NCBI GenBank assembly: GCA_900545025.1
Contig: UQXH01000007.1
Location: forward strand, 1 to 64,000
Source of the DNA: an uncultured Phascolarctobacterium sp.
GTDB lineage: Bacteria; Bacillota; Negativicutes; Acidaminococcales; Acidaminococcaceae
Length of the DNA stretch: 64,000 bases
Direction: 5' to 3'
Below, piece by piece: positions 44,301-52,528 of the stretch; within the stretch, counting starts at the first letter, position 1, and every line of letters begins with the position of its first letter. Position numbers and translations under genes: made by a program. Below the pieces are notes generated by a model. It saw nothing but the letters and a program-made list of their open reading frames with translations. It was not told where the DNA came from and did not search any database.

Positions 44301-44412
44301 CGTCAGGGTTCAGATCTACACCAATCTCTGGATAACTGCGGATACCGAACACGACCAGCAGCAGCACGAGCATCGTGGTAAATACAGGCCGGCGGATAAA
44401 TGTTGCAATCAT
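41335..44412 (-). CDS. RND-family (HAE-1) efflux transporter
   Basis: Inner-membrane pump of the AcrB/MexB superfamily, 1025 residues with twelve membrane helices in two halves and two large periplasmic loops. It has the start MIATFIRRPVFTTMLVLLL, the proton-relay region LALSLAVGILIDDAIVVIENI in part with the acidic pair, and GLVTKNAILLIDYANQQR. It is likely drug, bile-salt or metabolite export. The adjacent adaptor gene is 2 bases upstream. No TolC-type outer-membrane channel gene is adjacent, so it would borrow one from elsewhere. Confidence 0.94.
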   Translation of the reverse strand: MIATFIRRPVFTTMLVLLLVVFGIRSYPEIGVDLNPDVDMPIVSVRITYDGASPEEMETLITKPIEDRVSQVAGIKTISSTVLEGYSETVLEFNMGVDPQAMASEVREKVASVRKRLPDDIDEPTVQTVDLSSRPIVAYTFSSEVRSRGEIRRLIEDSIKDELQMVEGVSEVTVLGASTRAIRLVVRPEKLAEYNISFQNILDKVNDENYNTPGGKAKNKDMEITVRTVGKYKNIDDIKNVAITNVDNRPVYVGDVVDVVDDWEDEDTFASANGVPCVMASVRKQSKTNTVDVTDGLNAKMEIIKQRMLPPDIKVEVVRDQSQYIRENIGDVWNTILFGGFLALLITYLFLRNFRATIIGGLCIPTSVIATFFLMRVMDFTLNNMSLMALSLAVGILIDDAIVVIENIFRHIEMGKTPFQAAKEATEELTLAILAVSLTLMAVFVPIGSMGEIIGQYFKQFGLTVAFAVGFSTLVAFSLTPMVSAYWIKDETKERSKPRNKYLQLCLDKFENGFQFIRQVYNEIMETALQHPKKVVAIGVVSLLLNIMLLPFVGTEYQPTYDSGEFSVNFKAPIGTSMEKTVALATPLQEKISSLPEVRIAALNIGNGRNPVNQGSIDIRLKPSNERERSMQQIMDDLRGDFRNVEGLNVTVVSNQGGGRGDSRPVQVGLRGSDMTQLKQYALQLADLVSQVPGATDIDISDSDEEPEIIVKLDQARASSLGLDSTAVGEVVEMAFMGKSTGNSYTIGDNDYDIIIQMPQKKRIDINDVKNLRVSAENGQFVRLGDVADVRLGSGPTRIEREDKQRQIVVYANTVGISPGDLIAKIQKELIPSMNMQDGYSYKMIGQADTMARSFNEIAKAVILAIVVVYMVLAAQFESFTQPFIIMFSLPFAVIGAVLGLLVAGQTANMMSLIGFTMLLGLVTKNAILLIDYANQQRAKGYDLRTAVLEACSLRLRPIFMTTFSTILGMLPIALGIGAGAELRQSMGVVLVGGLITSTVLTLLVVPIIYLMFEEWKEKRAAARR

Positions 44413-44414
44413 CT

Positions 44415-45533
44415 TTATTTACCTGCCTTACTGATATCTACCTTGCTGCCTTCACGCAGCTTATTCTGCCCGCCGGTAACGATTAGCTCATCGCCTTCGA
44501 GCCCGCTCAGCACCTCGGCTACCTTTTCATCCGTATAGCCGATGCTTAACACCCTGCGGGTCACAACGCCCTCATCGTCTACCACGAAGACAGTCTTCTG
44601 GTCATCGCGCATGACGATGGCATAGACAGGTATGGTCAAGACATCGTCTCGCTGTTGGGCAGTTAAATGCACAGTAGCAAAAACGCCTGCCAGCAGCCCC
44701 TCAGGATTATCCACGCTGACCTCGGTTTCAAAAGTATGGGCGGGCAGATCTGCCACCGGAGAAATACGCGTCACCCTGCCGGTCAAGCTACGGTTACCGA
44801 AGGAAGTCAGCGTAATTTCCGCTTCATTGCCTACGGCGACACCGTCAATCTGACCTTCCGGGATATTGATAATTGATTTAAGCGTACTGATGTCGGCAAT
44901 AGCAAAAAGCGGCGTACCTGATTTAGCATAGTAGCCCTCCTGATAATACCGTTTGTAAATGATACCGTCAGCAGGCGCAACTATTGCCGTACCGGCAGAC
45001 TTAGACTCCATCCCCTGCAAATTACCGCGGGCATTTTCCAGTTTGGCTCTGGCATTATCACGCGCAAAACGGTAATCATCCACCGTCTGTTCTGATACAG
45101 CACCCTGAGCATACAATTTTTCATAACGTATCAAATCAGTCTCTGCCTTGCGCAAATCAGTTTCAGCATCCATATAGCTGCCGCGCGCTGCCAGCACATC
45201 GGCATCAGTATCAGTCTGTTCCAGCAAAGCCAGCACCTGTCCCTTAGTTACATGGTCGCCCTCCCTGACATAGACCTTTTCCACACGCCCATCCACCTTG
45301 GCAGCAATCTCTGCCTGCCATTCAGGATCCAGGCTGCCGGAAAATTCCAGCTGCGGCAGAATAGAAGTCCGCGCAGGTCTGCCCAGACTGACAGCAATGG
45401 CCTGTGAACGCGACAGCCTTGCCGCACGCTCCCTATCATTTTGGATATTATTATAAATTCTGAACGCTACTATCAGGACAATGGCACTAAGAATACCAAT
45501 TAGAATCCTGAGCTTACGATTTTTTAAATCCAT
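44415..45533 (-). CDS. RND efflux periplasmic adaptor (membrane fusion protein)
   Basis: Periplasmic adaptor with an N-terminal membrane anchor (LRILIGILSAIVLIVAF), a lipoyl/hairpin half (VDGRVEKVYVREGDHVTKGQ in part), a coiled-coil hairpin (about 100-160, EQTVDDYRFARDNARAKLENA in part) and beta-barrel domains. It links the RND pump to an outer-membrane channel. The chosen start is ATG 45533 after GAGGTGTGAGGGA; a TTG fifteen bases upstream is in frame. Transcribed with the pump and, a short distance on, larB and larC. Confidence 0.92.
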   Translation of the reverse strand: MDLKNRKLRILIGILSAIVLIVAFRIYNNIQNDRERAARLSRSQAIAVSLGRPARTSILPQLEFSGSLDPEWQAEIAAKVDGRVEKVYVREGDHVTKGQVLALLEQTDTDADVLAARGSYMDAETDLRKAETDLIRYEKLYAQGAVSEQTVDDYRFARDNARAKLENARGNLQGMESKSAGTAIVAPADGIIYKRYYQEGYYAKSGTPLFAIADISTLKSIINIPEGQIDGVAVGNEAEITLTSFGNRSLTGRVTRISPVADLPAHTFETEVSVDNPEGLLAGVFATVHLTAQQRDDVLTIPVYAIVMRDDQKTVFVVDDEGVVTRRVLSIGYTDEKVAEVLSGLEGDELIVTGGQNKLREGSKVDISKAGK

Positions 45534-45671
45534 TCCCTCACACCTCAAAACAAAGCTATCCTGTTTTTATTTACAGATAATATAATTATACAACTTTACG
45601 CATAAGATGCGCAAGAAGCAGGAAGTCCAGCACATCTGCCTAAGCTTTGGTATTATCTGCATACGCGGCTG

Positions 45672-46229
45672 TCAGCCTGCCGCGTGGTACAGATAGATAT
45701 TAAATAACGCCGTAAGCTTAATATCACCTTTATTTTCGTTGCCTGTAATGTCTGCTTGATTTATATTCACAAAGTTTTCACTTTTTTTCAGTTCCCGCAT
45801 AAATTTCAGTACAGCATAATAATTCCCGCCCAGGGTTATTCTTACCGGCTGTATCTTCATCTGCTTACTGTCAGTTTCTCTTTCCGGCAGCAGTTTAACA
45901 TCGCTGAGCGTTACGTCGCAGCTTTGTGCCAGCTGCTGCCACTGTTTCAGCTGTTCACTGAAAACTACCTGTTTCGGCAGTCTGCGCTGCAGCTGTGCAA
46001 GCTTAGCTGAACGCTGCTGCAAAAAGTTGTCATAATCCTGATGGGAAACCGCAAATTCCTGGTATTGCTGCAATTCTCGCTGCAGCAACTCATACTGCCG
46101 TGACTGCGCAGACAGCTGGCCAAAAAGCGGCAGCAGCAGCAATTTATATATTATAAAGCATACTGCCGCTGCAATAAAAAGCAGTAAAAACGGCTTCTTG
46201 CCCGTAGTATCCTGTACTGCATCATTCAT
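45672..46229 (-). CDS. PilO-like type IV pilus/type II secretion assembly protein
   Basis: A bitopic inner-membrane protein: cytoplasmic N-terminus, one membrane helix (FLLLFIAAAVCFIIYKLLLL in part, 14-33), a coiled coil rich in Gln and Leu (40-90) and a ferredoxin-like C-terminal domain (PVRITLGGNYYAVLKFMRELK in part), as in PilO/GspM. It should form a periplasmic frame with PilN. It overlaps the PilM-PilN gene by 8 bases. PilP and the PilQ secretin do not follow. Confidence 0.77.
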   Translation of the reverse strand: MNDAVQDTTGKKPFLLLFIAAAVCFIIYKLLLLPLFGQLSAQSRQYELLQRELQQYQEFAVSHQDYDNFLQQRSAKLAQLQRRLPKQVVFSEQLKQWQQLAQSCDVTLSDVKLLPERETDSKQMKIQPVRITLGGNYYAVLKFMRELKKSENFVNINQADITGNENKGDIKLTALFNIYLYHAAG

Positions 46230-47655
46230 GTTTGCCGCCTCCCTTTCTTACTCTCACCGTGTAGCTCAGCAAACGCTCCGCCTGTCTTTCCCTGGTTTCC
46301 ACAAGTTCCACGCTTGTAAGACTGCCGCTATTACGCAAGCCTTCTATAAACATTTCCAAATCAGACAGCTTTTCTGCCCTGCCAGAAAGTAAGATTTCAT
46401 CTTGTTTTTCGCCCTGCTGCACCTTGTTTAACCAACAGCCTTGCGGCGCCGTCCGCCCTAACAGCTCTAAAAAGCCGCCCCAGTCAAACTGCTCTCTGCC
46501 TAACACTGCCAGTTTAGTATCTCGTTCGCGAATATCCCGCTCCAAATGCTGCATAGACTCATAACGCTGCTGCCACATGCTCATAGCGGTAATTTGTTCC
46601 CGCAAATGCTCTATCCTGCTTGCCTGATAAATGCTGTAAGCATAGGCGCTGCCGCAAACAGCAAACATAAGAAACAGCAATGCTGCGGCAAGACTTCGAT
46701 AGATTTTGGCTTTTCCCGGCTGCCTGTCGCCGCTTGCAAAATTTATTACTTTTTCACTGCTGCCCACCAGCAGTGCTCCGCCAGCAGCTGGCATTGCCGT
46801 GGCAGCACATTGTCTGCGTTCTGTTTCCGACAAAAAACTTCCCTGCCAGGAAAATTTTCCGGCAAAATCAACTGCCGCAAAGCAGTACTGCTGATGCGCA
46901 AACTCGCTTACCCCCTCCTGCCATGCAGTTAAAAGCGTACCGCCGTCTGTATAAAAAATATCTCTTAACTGAACATTATATTTTTGCCGTACTGTCTCCG
47001 TAAGAGCAACAACAACTTCTTCCACGCTTTCCATCACAGCAGCAGCCCTGCGTGCCGCTCTAGGCATCCCGTCGATAAATGCGGTCAAATTTACTGACCC
47101 TTGCTCCTCTTCTATCAGAAAAAAATTCCCCTGCTCTTGCTGTAAGAAAGCCGCCTGAGCCAGCGGCAGCGCTGTGACTGCCAGTAAAGACAGTTTCAGC
47201 TTGCTGCTGATTTCACGCAGCCGGACTAACACCTCCTGCGGCAGCGCTGCCAAAAGGACTGTCTGCATATCCTCTTTCTGTACAGTCAAAAAGTCCATAC
47301 TATAAGGTTTATCAGCAAAAGGCACGCATTCCTGCGCTTCCCACTTCAAGGCTTCCTGCAGCTCTGCCTGCGGCATGTGCGGCAATTCTAAGCACTGCAG
47401 GAATACCATATCCGTATCCAGTACCAAGACTAACTTACCGACAGCCATGAACTTATTTGCTGCTAATAATTGCGTTAACTCCCGCTCCAGTGCTTCCGAT
47501 AAAGCATCTGCAGCCGATAATTCTTTCTGCAGTACTTTGAAAACTGCATAATCCTTGCCGCTGATTACAGCTGCGGTCATTTTCCTGCCATTCAGAGCAA
47601 CGCAAAGGATATCCTCCTGTCTGCTTACTCCTTGTAATATCTTTGTCAGCATCAT
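46222..47655 (-). CDS. Fused PilM-PilN type IV pilus assembly protein
   Basis: Residues 1 to about 300 are a PilM-like actin-fold domain (LVLVLDTDMVFLQCLELP, EALKWEAQECVPF, and the GGALLVGS end). It continues into a PilN part: VINFASGD (matching the N-terminal INLLP-type peptide that PilN normally inserts into PilM), a membrane helix at about 325-345, a short coiled coil, and a ferredoxin-like C-terminus with FLELLGRTAPQGCWLNKVQQ and SVELVETRE. In most species these are two proteins. Located 16 bases after the prepilin peptidase. Confidence 0.82.
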   Translation of the reverse strand: MMLTKILQGVSRQEDILCVALNGRKMTAAVISGKDYAVFKVLQKELSAADALSEALERELTQLLAANKFMAVGKLVLVLDTDMVFLQCLELPHMPQAELQEALKWEAQECVPFADKPYSMDFLTVQKEDMQTVLLAALPQEVLVRLREISSKLKLSLLAVTALPLAQAAFLQQEQGNFFLIEEEQGSVNLTAFIDGMPRAARRAAAVMESVEEVVVALTETVRQKYNVQLRDIFYTDGGTLLTAWQEGVSEFAHQQYCFAAVDFAGKFSWQGSFLSETERRQCAATAMPAAGGALLVGSSEKVINFASGDRQPGKAKIYRSLAAALLFLMFAVCGSAYAYSIYQASRIEHLREQITAMSMWQQRYESMQHLERDIRERDTKLAVLGREQFDWGGFLELLGRTAPQGCWLNKVQQGEKQDEILLSGRAEKLSDLEMFIEGLRNSGSLTSVELVETRERQAERLLSYTVRVRKGGGKHE

Positions 47656-47671
47656 CTTTGTCCTTTTCCGT

Positions 47672-48367
47672 TTAATTTAGTGTAAAAAACTGCCAATACC
47701 AGCTCAATATCCTCTGCCCCCACAGCGTCGCCACCGCTGCTCCCAAACACAGAAACGGTCCAAAAGCAATGGCATCCCGCCGCTTTCTTTTACCCGTCAC
47801 CAGCAGCAATACACCTGCTATTCCGCCTGTTAAAAAAGCAATAAGCAGGCATAGCAATACGCCGTCCATCCCCAGCCAGATGCCTAAAACTGCACTCAGC
47901 TTCACATCGCCCAAGCCCATACCGCCGCGGCTGAACACATATAAAGCCAGCATAATGCCTGTTCCGACAGTTAAGCCTAAAAATATATCTGTCAGATTCT
48001 TCTGAAAATATAAGTCATAAAAAAATCCGGCTCCGGCAAGCAATACAGATATTTTATCCAAAAGCAGCTGGCAGTCATAATCAATCAACGCCTGCAACAA
48101 TAAGCAGCTGAGAAAAAACCAGCAAAAATAAAGCTCTGCCTGCGGCAAGCAATATATACCTGCCACGAGAAACAGTACCCCTGCAAACACTGCTGTCAAA
48201 ATCTTGCGACTTACTCTATTTTTCCTCATCACAGTTTTTGACAGCGTCGAATCAGCCGCTGCTGCTAAAACGACCAAACGCATACAACAATAATCCAATA
48301 AATACCCTGCCGCACAGCCTGTAATAAAGTAAAGCATAAATATCTTGGCAGTTTGCCACTCCAGCAT
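47672..48367 (-). CDS. A24 prepilin peptidase, methylase domain missing
   Basis: Aspartic membrane peptidase that cleaves the type III signal of prepilins. Catalytic aspartates are in LIDYDCQ (Asp96) and GGMGLGDVKL (Asp154), with about seven hydrophobic segments. At 231 residues it lacks the cytoplasmic N-methyltransferase loop with its CPxC zinc motif that bifunctional PilD enzymes have; the corresponding region is only about 30 residues (40-55, TVMRKNRVSRK). First gene of a three-gene operon with pilMN and pilO. Confidence 0.85.
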   Translation of the reverse strand: MLEWQTAKIFMLYFITGCAAGYLLDYCCMRLVVLAAAADSTLSKTVMRKNRVSRKILTAVFAGVLFLVAGIYCLPQAELYFCWFFLSCLLLQALIDYDCQLLLDKISVLLAGAGFFYDLYFQKNLTDIFLGLTVGTGIMLALYVFSRGGMGLGDVKLSAVLGIWLGMDGVLLCLLIAFLTGGIAGVLLLVTGKRKRRDAIAFGPFLCLGAAVATLWGQRILSWYWQFFTLN

Positions 48368-48389
48368 TGCTGCACCTCCGAGAAAAAAT

Positions 48390-48419
48390 ACAAGGCTCCT
48401 GTTTGCACAGGAGCCTTGT
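48390..48419 (-). terminator. Intrinsic terminator of ppsA
   Basis: The arms acaaggctcctgt (48390-48402) and acaggagccttgt (48407-48419) form a perfect 13-bp stem, followed on the minus strand by TATTTTTT. It separates ppsA from the pilus operon 23 bases on. Confidence 0.9.
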
Positions 48420-48433
48420 CCATAAGCCAGAGC

Positions 48434-50824
48434 TTATTTCCACTCTAAATCTTCAACTTCTGCACGGCCACGGCCGGTGAGAGCGTCAAGCATAACGCGC
48501 TGTTCAACCTGAGCAACGAGTTTCTTGGTGAATTTAACAGTATCAGGATTTACGGAGATGCTGTCAATGCCGCTCTTGATGAGGAATTCACAGAACTCAG
48601 GATATACGCTGGGAGCCTGACCACAGATGGAAACGGTCTTACCGTCCTTGTGAGCAACTTCGATCAGGTGACGTACGGCACGTTTAACAGCCAGGTTGCG
48701 TTCATCATAAATATGAGAAACAGTGTCGTTATCGCGATCGCAGCCTAATACAAGCATAGTCAGATCGTTAGAACCAATGGAATAACCATCAACATATTTA
48801 TTAAATTGATCAGCCAGGATGATGTTGGAAGGAATTTCAGCCATCAGCCAAACTTTGAAATCTTTACCGCGAGCTAAGCCGCAGTCAGCCATAATCTTGG
48901 TAACTTTTTCACATTCTTCCACGTTGCGGCAGAACGGAATCATTACATTCAGGTTTTTCAGGCCAAATTCTTCACGTACTTTACGTACAGCCATGCATTC
49001 CAGTTTGAATGCTTCGATGTATTTCGGATCATAATAACGGGAAGCACCGCGCCAGCCAAGAAGTGCGGAAGGTTCATAAGGTTCGAATTCGTCGCCGCCT
49101 TTCAAATCACGGTATTCACTGGATTTGAAATCGCTGAAACGCAGGGTAACAGGTCTCGGAGCCATAGCCTGGCAAACCTGACGCATGCCTTCAGCCAGTT
49201 GGTCAACAACTTTTTCCGGATGACCGGTTTTGATGAGATACAGAGGATGTTCGTGGATATAGGTAGTCCAGATGAACTCTTCACGCATCAGACCAATGCC
49301 ATCGCAAGGCAGAGTAGAATATTTTTCTGCCAGATCCGGGTCACCCAGGTTCATATAAACCTTAGTGCCGGTGGGCGGGAAATATTCAGCAGCAGCAACA
49401 ACCTGCTGAGCAGCCTGCTGCGGTTTTGCTTCTTCAATAATGCCTTCATATACAACACCATGAGTTGCGTCTACAGTTACGTCAATGCCGTCAGGAATAG
49501 TAGTGGTAGCAGCTTCACCGCGGCTCTTGGTACCTACGATACAGGGAATACCCAGTTCGCGGCTAACGATAGATGCATGGCAGGTCATTCCGCCGCTGTC
49601 GGTAACGATAGCTTTCGCTTTCTTCATAGCCGGTACCCAGTCAGGAGCGGTCATTTCAGTAACGAGGATTTCGCCTTCCTTAAATTCGTCGATGCGGGAA
49701 GGATCGAGGATAACGTGTACTCTGCCGGAAACATTACCCGGGCTTGCAGGCAGACCTTTAACAATTACTTTGCGGTCAGCAGCTGCAGCTTTCGGAGCTT
49801 CCTGTTTCGGAGCACCGCCATTTTCTTTGTTGCGGCGGCTCCATACGGTTTCAGGACGAGCCTGGAGAATCCAGATTTTATTGTCGCGTTCATCAACGCC
49901 CCATTCCATATCCATGTAGCAGCCATAATGCTCTTCAATTTTCTTAGCATAGCCTGCCAGTTCAAGGATTTGTTCATCAGTCAGTTTTTGCTGATTTTGT
50001 TCATCAAGCGGTACCATTTGTTCTTCGCAGTCGCCGCCAGCTTTGCGTACCAGTTTTACGTCCTGTACGTTAACGTTCTTTTCCAGAATCTTATGTTCAG
50101 CTTTGGAAACAGTGTAGTTATCCGGAGTTACAGTACCTTGAACAACATATTCACCAAGACCCCAAGCGCCTTCGATAAGGATGTTCTTGTCGTCGCCGGT
50201 AGCAACGTTAACAGTGAACATAACACCTGCAGCTTTGGAGAATACCATCATTTGTACTGCAGCACTGAGTGCTACATCCAGATGATCAAAGCCCTGTTTT
50301 TCACGATAGTATACAGCGCGGTCGGTAAAGCAGGAAGCATAGCATTCTTTAACTTTAGCGATAATAGTCTGCGCACCTTGTACGTTCAGATAGGTATCCT
50401 GCTGGCCTGCAAAGCTTGCATCCGGCAAATCTTCCGCAGTAGCGCTGCTGCGAACAGCAACATACGGTTGGTCAATACCCATTTTTTCGCCCAGTTCTTC
50501 ATAAGCAGCAGCAATAGCTTCCTGCAAATCTGCGGGCATTTCTTTATCCATAATTGCTTTACGGATACGTGCGCATACGTCACGCAGCAAAGCACTGTTT
50601 TCAACGTCGGTCAGTTCTGCAACAAGCGCACGAACTTCTTCTTCCAGACCGCTCTCTTTAAAGAAATATCTGTAAGCATAAGCAGTGGTAGCAAAACCAT
50701 AAGGCACCGGCACATCAACTTTAGCAGTCATTTCGCCCAGAGAGGAGGACTTACCGCCAACAATTGCCACGTCTTCTCTTTCCAATTGTTCGAACCAGAG
50801 AAGGAATTGATTTTCTTTTTCCAT
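48434..50824 (-). CDS. ppsA: Phosphoenolpyruvate synthase
   Basis: Makes PEP from pyruvate and ATP with release of AMP and phosphate, the entry step of gluconeogenesis. The N-terminal ATP-grasp domain (VGGKSSSLGEM, AVRSSATAEDLPDASFAGQQ in part) is followed by the swivelling phosphohistidine domain with GGMTCHASIVSRELGIPCIVG in part (catalytic His, and the Thr-Cys-His context of PpsA rather than PPDK's Thr-Ser-His) and the C-terminal PEP-binding barrel with SIGSNDLTMLVLG. Length 796 residues. The promoter carries the palindrome found at ccpN-ppsR; its activity is probably set by PpsR. SD AAAGGAG. Confidence 0.96.
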   Translation of the reverse strand: MEKENQFLLWFEQLEREDVAIVGGKSSSLGEMTAKVDVPVPYGFATTAYAYRYFFKESGLEEEVRALVAELTDVENSALLRDVCARIRKAIMDKEMPADLQEAIAAAYEELGEKMGIDQPYVAVRSSATAEDLPDASFAGQQDTYLNVQGAQTIIAKVKECYASCFTDRAVYYREKQGFDHLDVALSAAVQMMVFSKAAGVMFTVNVATGDDKNILIEGAWGLGEYVVQGTVTPDNYTVSKAEHKILEKNVNVQDVKLVRKAGGDCEEQMVPLDEQNQQKLTDEQILELAGYAKKIEEHYGCYMDMEWGVDERDNKIWILQARPETVWSRRNKENGGAPKQEAPKAAAADRKVIVKGLPASPGNVSGRVHVILDPSRIDEFKEGEILVTEMTAPDWVPAMKKAKAIVTDSGGMTCHASIVSRELGIPCIVGTKSRGEAATTTIPDGIDVTVDATHGVVYEGIIEEAKPQQAAQQVVAAAEYFPPTGTKVYMNLGDPDLAEKYSTLPCDGIGLMREEFIWTTYIHEHPLYLIKTGHPEKVVDQLAEGMRQVCQAMAPRPVTLRFSDFKSSEYRDLKGGDEFEPYEPSALLGWRGASRYYDPKYIEAFKLECMAVRKVREEFGLKNLNVMIPFCRNVEECEKVTKIMADCGLARGKDFKVWLMAEIPSNIILADQFNKYVDGYSIGSNDLTMLVLGCDRDNDTVSHIYDERNLAVKRAVRHLIEVAHKDGKTVSICGQAPSVYPEFCEFLIKSGIDSISVNPDTVKFTKKLVAQVEQRVMLDALTGRGRAEVEDLEWK

Positions 50825-50867
50825 GATTTTAGCTCCTTTGTGATATCATATTCGGCTCGCGCCCTTA

Positions 50868-50907
50868 ATATAGTGTATACTATATCATATTTACGACGCT
50901 CATTCAA
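50868..50907 (-). promoter_or_regulatory. ppsA promoter overlapped by CcpN-type operator
   Basis: On the minus strand TTGAAT (50902-50907) and TATAGT (50879-50884) are 17 bases apart. The -10 box lies inside an 18-base dyad (50868-50885) with arms ATATAGT/ACTATAT whose 14-base core ATAGTGTATACTAT equals that at ccpN. The remaining gap up to 51132 (A+T-rich) holds only the leader of the small gene at 51133, whose SD is AAGGAGG. Confidence 0.75.
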
Positions 50908-51132
50908 GATATTTTGCAGAAAAACTGCAATAAATTTTACATTTTTTATTTCAGGCGCCCACCGTTATCTTTATATAATTTCTACTTAAATTATATTTTT
51001 CCTTCCACAACAGCATGCAGCCTGCATTTTACGCCCGAAATATCTTTCTTAATTGCACGGCAAAACTCCTACATCTTGCCATTCTCTCAGGACATGGTAA
51101 AATATTAGTAGTAATTAAGGAGGAATAAAAAG

Positions 51133-51357
51133 ATGCCTGCTTTAAATATCCGTACTATACAAACAGATTGTCATGTGCCGTTTTTCTTTGACGACGGCCA
51201 CGGCGACTACAACCGCAGCTATGAAAGAGATTATGATGATTTTGACTATGCGGACTATTCTACCGACCATCGTGACAATAATTTCCGCAACTATGAAAAA
51301 AAGCGCCGCAAAACCAACAAAGAAATAATAGAAGATTTGCTCAAACGCTGGGACTAA
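51133..51357 (+). CDS. Small highly charged hypothetical protein
   Basis: I do not recognise this 74-residue protein. It begins MPALNIRTIQTDCHVPFFF, has a middle rich in Asp and Tyr (DDFDYADYSTDHRD) and a basic C-terminus (KKRRKTNKEIIEDLLKRW). It has a strong SD (AAGGAGG, 7 bases before the ATG), a -10-like TAAAAT at about 51096, and a terminator, and its base composition matches the host rather than the A+T-rich genes beside it, so it is probably a real gene. No membrane segment or signal peptide. Confidence 0.6.
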   Translation: MPALNIRTIQTDCHVPFFFDDGHGDYNRSYERDYDDFDYADYSTDHRDNNFRNYEKKRRKTNKEIIEDLLKRWD

Positions 51358-51374
51358 GAAAAATTTAGTTAAAT

Positions 51375-51425
51375 AAAAAGATTCTTTAAATTAACTTCTG
51401 CATTGCTAATTTAAAGAATCTTTTT
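51375..51425. terminator. Bidirectional terminator at the left edge of the A+T-rich cassette
   Basis: A perfect 19-bp stem, aaaaagattctttaaatta (51375-51393) with its complement at 51407-51425, around a 13-base loop, with T on both strands. It lies between the small host-like gene and the AAA+ gene stop (51430). Confidence 0.85.
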
Positions 51426-51429
51426 CATT

Positions 51430-52527
51430 TTACATATTATTAAAATCATCTATTGTAAGATTTACAAGGTCTGCATTTGATGGATTATCAATCTTACAAA
51501 CTCTTCTGGCTTGATTTATTATCAATTTATCATATATATTTCTTACAAATCTACCATTTGCAAAATTATCATCTTTATTTGCAACATTTAGTTCTATGTA
51601 TTTTCTAAGTTTTAAAATTAATAATTTATCAATTTGATATTGATTAGATTCACACATATTTAACAGAATTTTCTCTAACTCATTAGATGAATAATCTTCA
51701 AATTCAATAAATGTATTAAATCTAGATTTTAATCCTGGATTTGAAGAAAAAAACTTATTCATTGGTTCTGTATAGCCAGCAACAATCACAACTAAATCCT
51801 GTCTATAATCTTCCAAAGCTTTAGTTAACTCTGTTAAGCATTCTTTTCCATACGAATCTGAATTTTCATTTTCAGTTATACTATATGCTTCGTCAATAAA
51901 TAATACTCCACCCTTAGCTTTTTCAATTACTGCCTTTACTTTTAATGCAGTTTGACCTTGATAACCTGCAATTAAATCTGTTCGTGAAACTTCAATAAAA
52001 TGCCCTTTGGATAGCAACCCTATTTTTTTATAAATTTTACCAATAATTCTAGCCACTGTTGTTTTACCAGTACCAGGATTCCCCAAAAATGCTAAATGTA
52101 AAGTTTTTTTAGGAACTTTTAACCCTCTTTTTTTACGTATTTCCTGAATTTTTTGATAGGCAATAAGATCTTCTACCTGTTGTTTAACCTTAGCTAATCC
52201 AACCAATTCACTTAATTCTTTTATCAATTCATTAAGTGACCTATTGTCTTTTTCAACTAATTTAGATTTATATATTTCTATAATTTTATTGTATCCATAA
52301 TATTCAACTAATGACTTTTTTAATGCATTAGCCACTTGTAATATGATTCTATCTTGATTACGTTTATCAACTAATTGCGAAATATATTTTAATAAGTTAA
52401 TAGCAGCCTGCTCATTATCATCATCAACTACTAATTTAGCATTTTTTAAAATATTACCATTAGCACTAAGGATTTCATCTAATTTAGAAGCACAATTAAG
52501 TAAATTTTCCGTATACTTATTATCCAT
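51430..52527 (-). CDS. CbbX/SpoVK-type AAA+ ATPase
   Basis: A 365-residue AAA+ protein. An N-terminal helical part (1-100) precedes the ATPase: Walker A GNPGTGKTT (149-157), the CbbX-like pore-loop region LIAGYQGQT (185-193), Walker B VLFIDEAY (208-215), sensor/second-region-of-homology stretch NPGLKSRFN (263-271, Arg finger), and NGRFVRN (324-330). Relatives remodel proteins: CbbX acts on Rubisco, EccA in type VII secretion, SpoVK in sporulation. Strong A+T bias. It is the third gene of the cassette, one base after the coiled-coil gene. The client is unknown; the neighbouring membrane proteins are candidates. Confidence 0.88.
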   Translation of the reverse strand: MDNKYTENLLNCASKLDEILSANGNILKNAKLVVDDDNEQAAINLLKYISQLVDKRNQDRIILQVANALKKSLVEYYGYNKIIEIYKSKLVEKDNRSLNELIKELSELVGLAKVKQQVEDLIAYQKIQEIRKKRGLKVPKKTLHLAFLGNPGTGKTTVARIIGKIYKKIGLLSKGHFIEVSRTDLIAGYQGQTALKVKAVIEKAKGGVLFIDEAYSITENENSDSYGKECLTELTKALEDYRQDLVVIVAGYTEPMNKFFSSNPGLKSRFNTFIEFEDYSSNELEKILLNMCESNQYQIDKLLILKLRKYIELNVANKDDNFANGRFVRNIYDKLIINQARRVCKIDNPSNADLVNLTIDDFNNM

Positions 52528-52528
52528 A

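Noticed and set aside
49199..50989. Open reading frame of 596 codons on the plus strand
   Set aside because: It lies entirely opposite ppsA and its promoter; the length reflects codon bias of ppsA. The translation is rich in Phe and Ser with no known domain and there is no SD.
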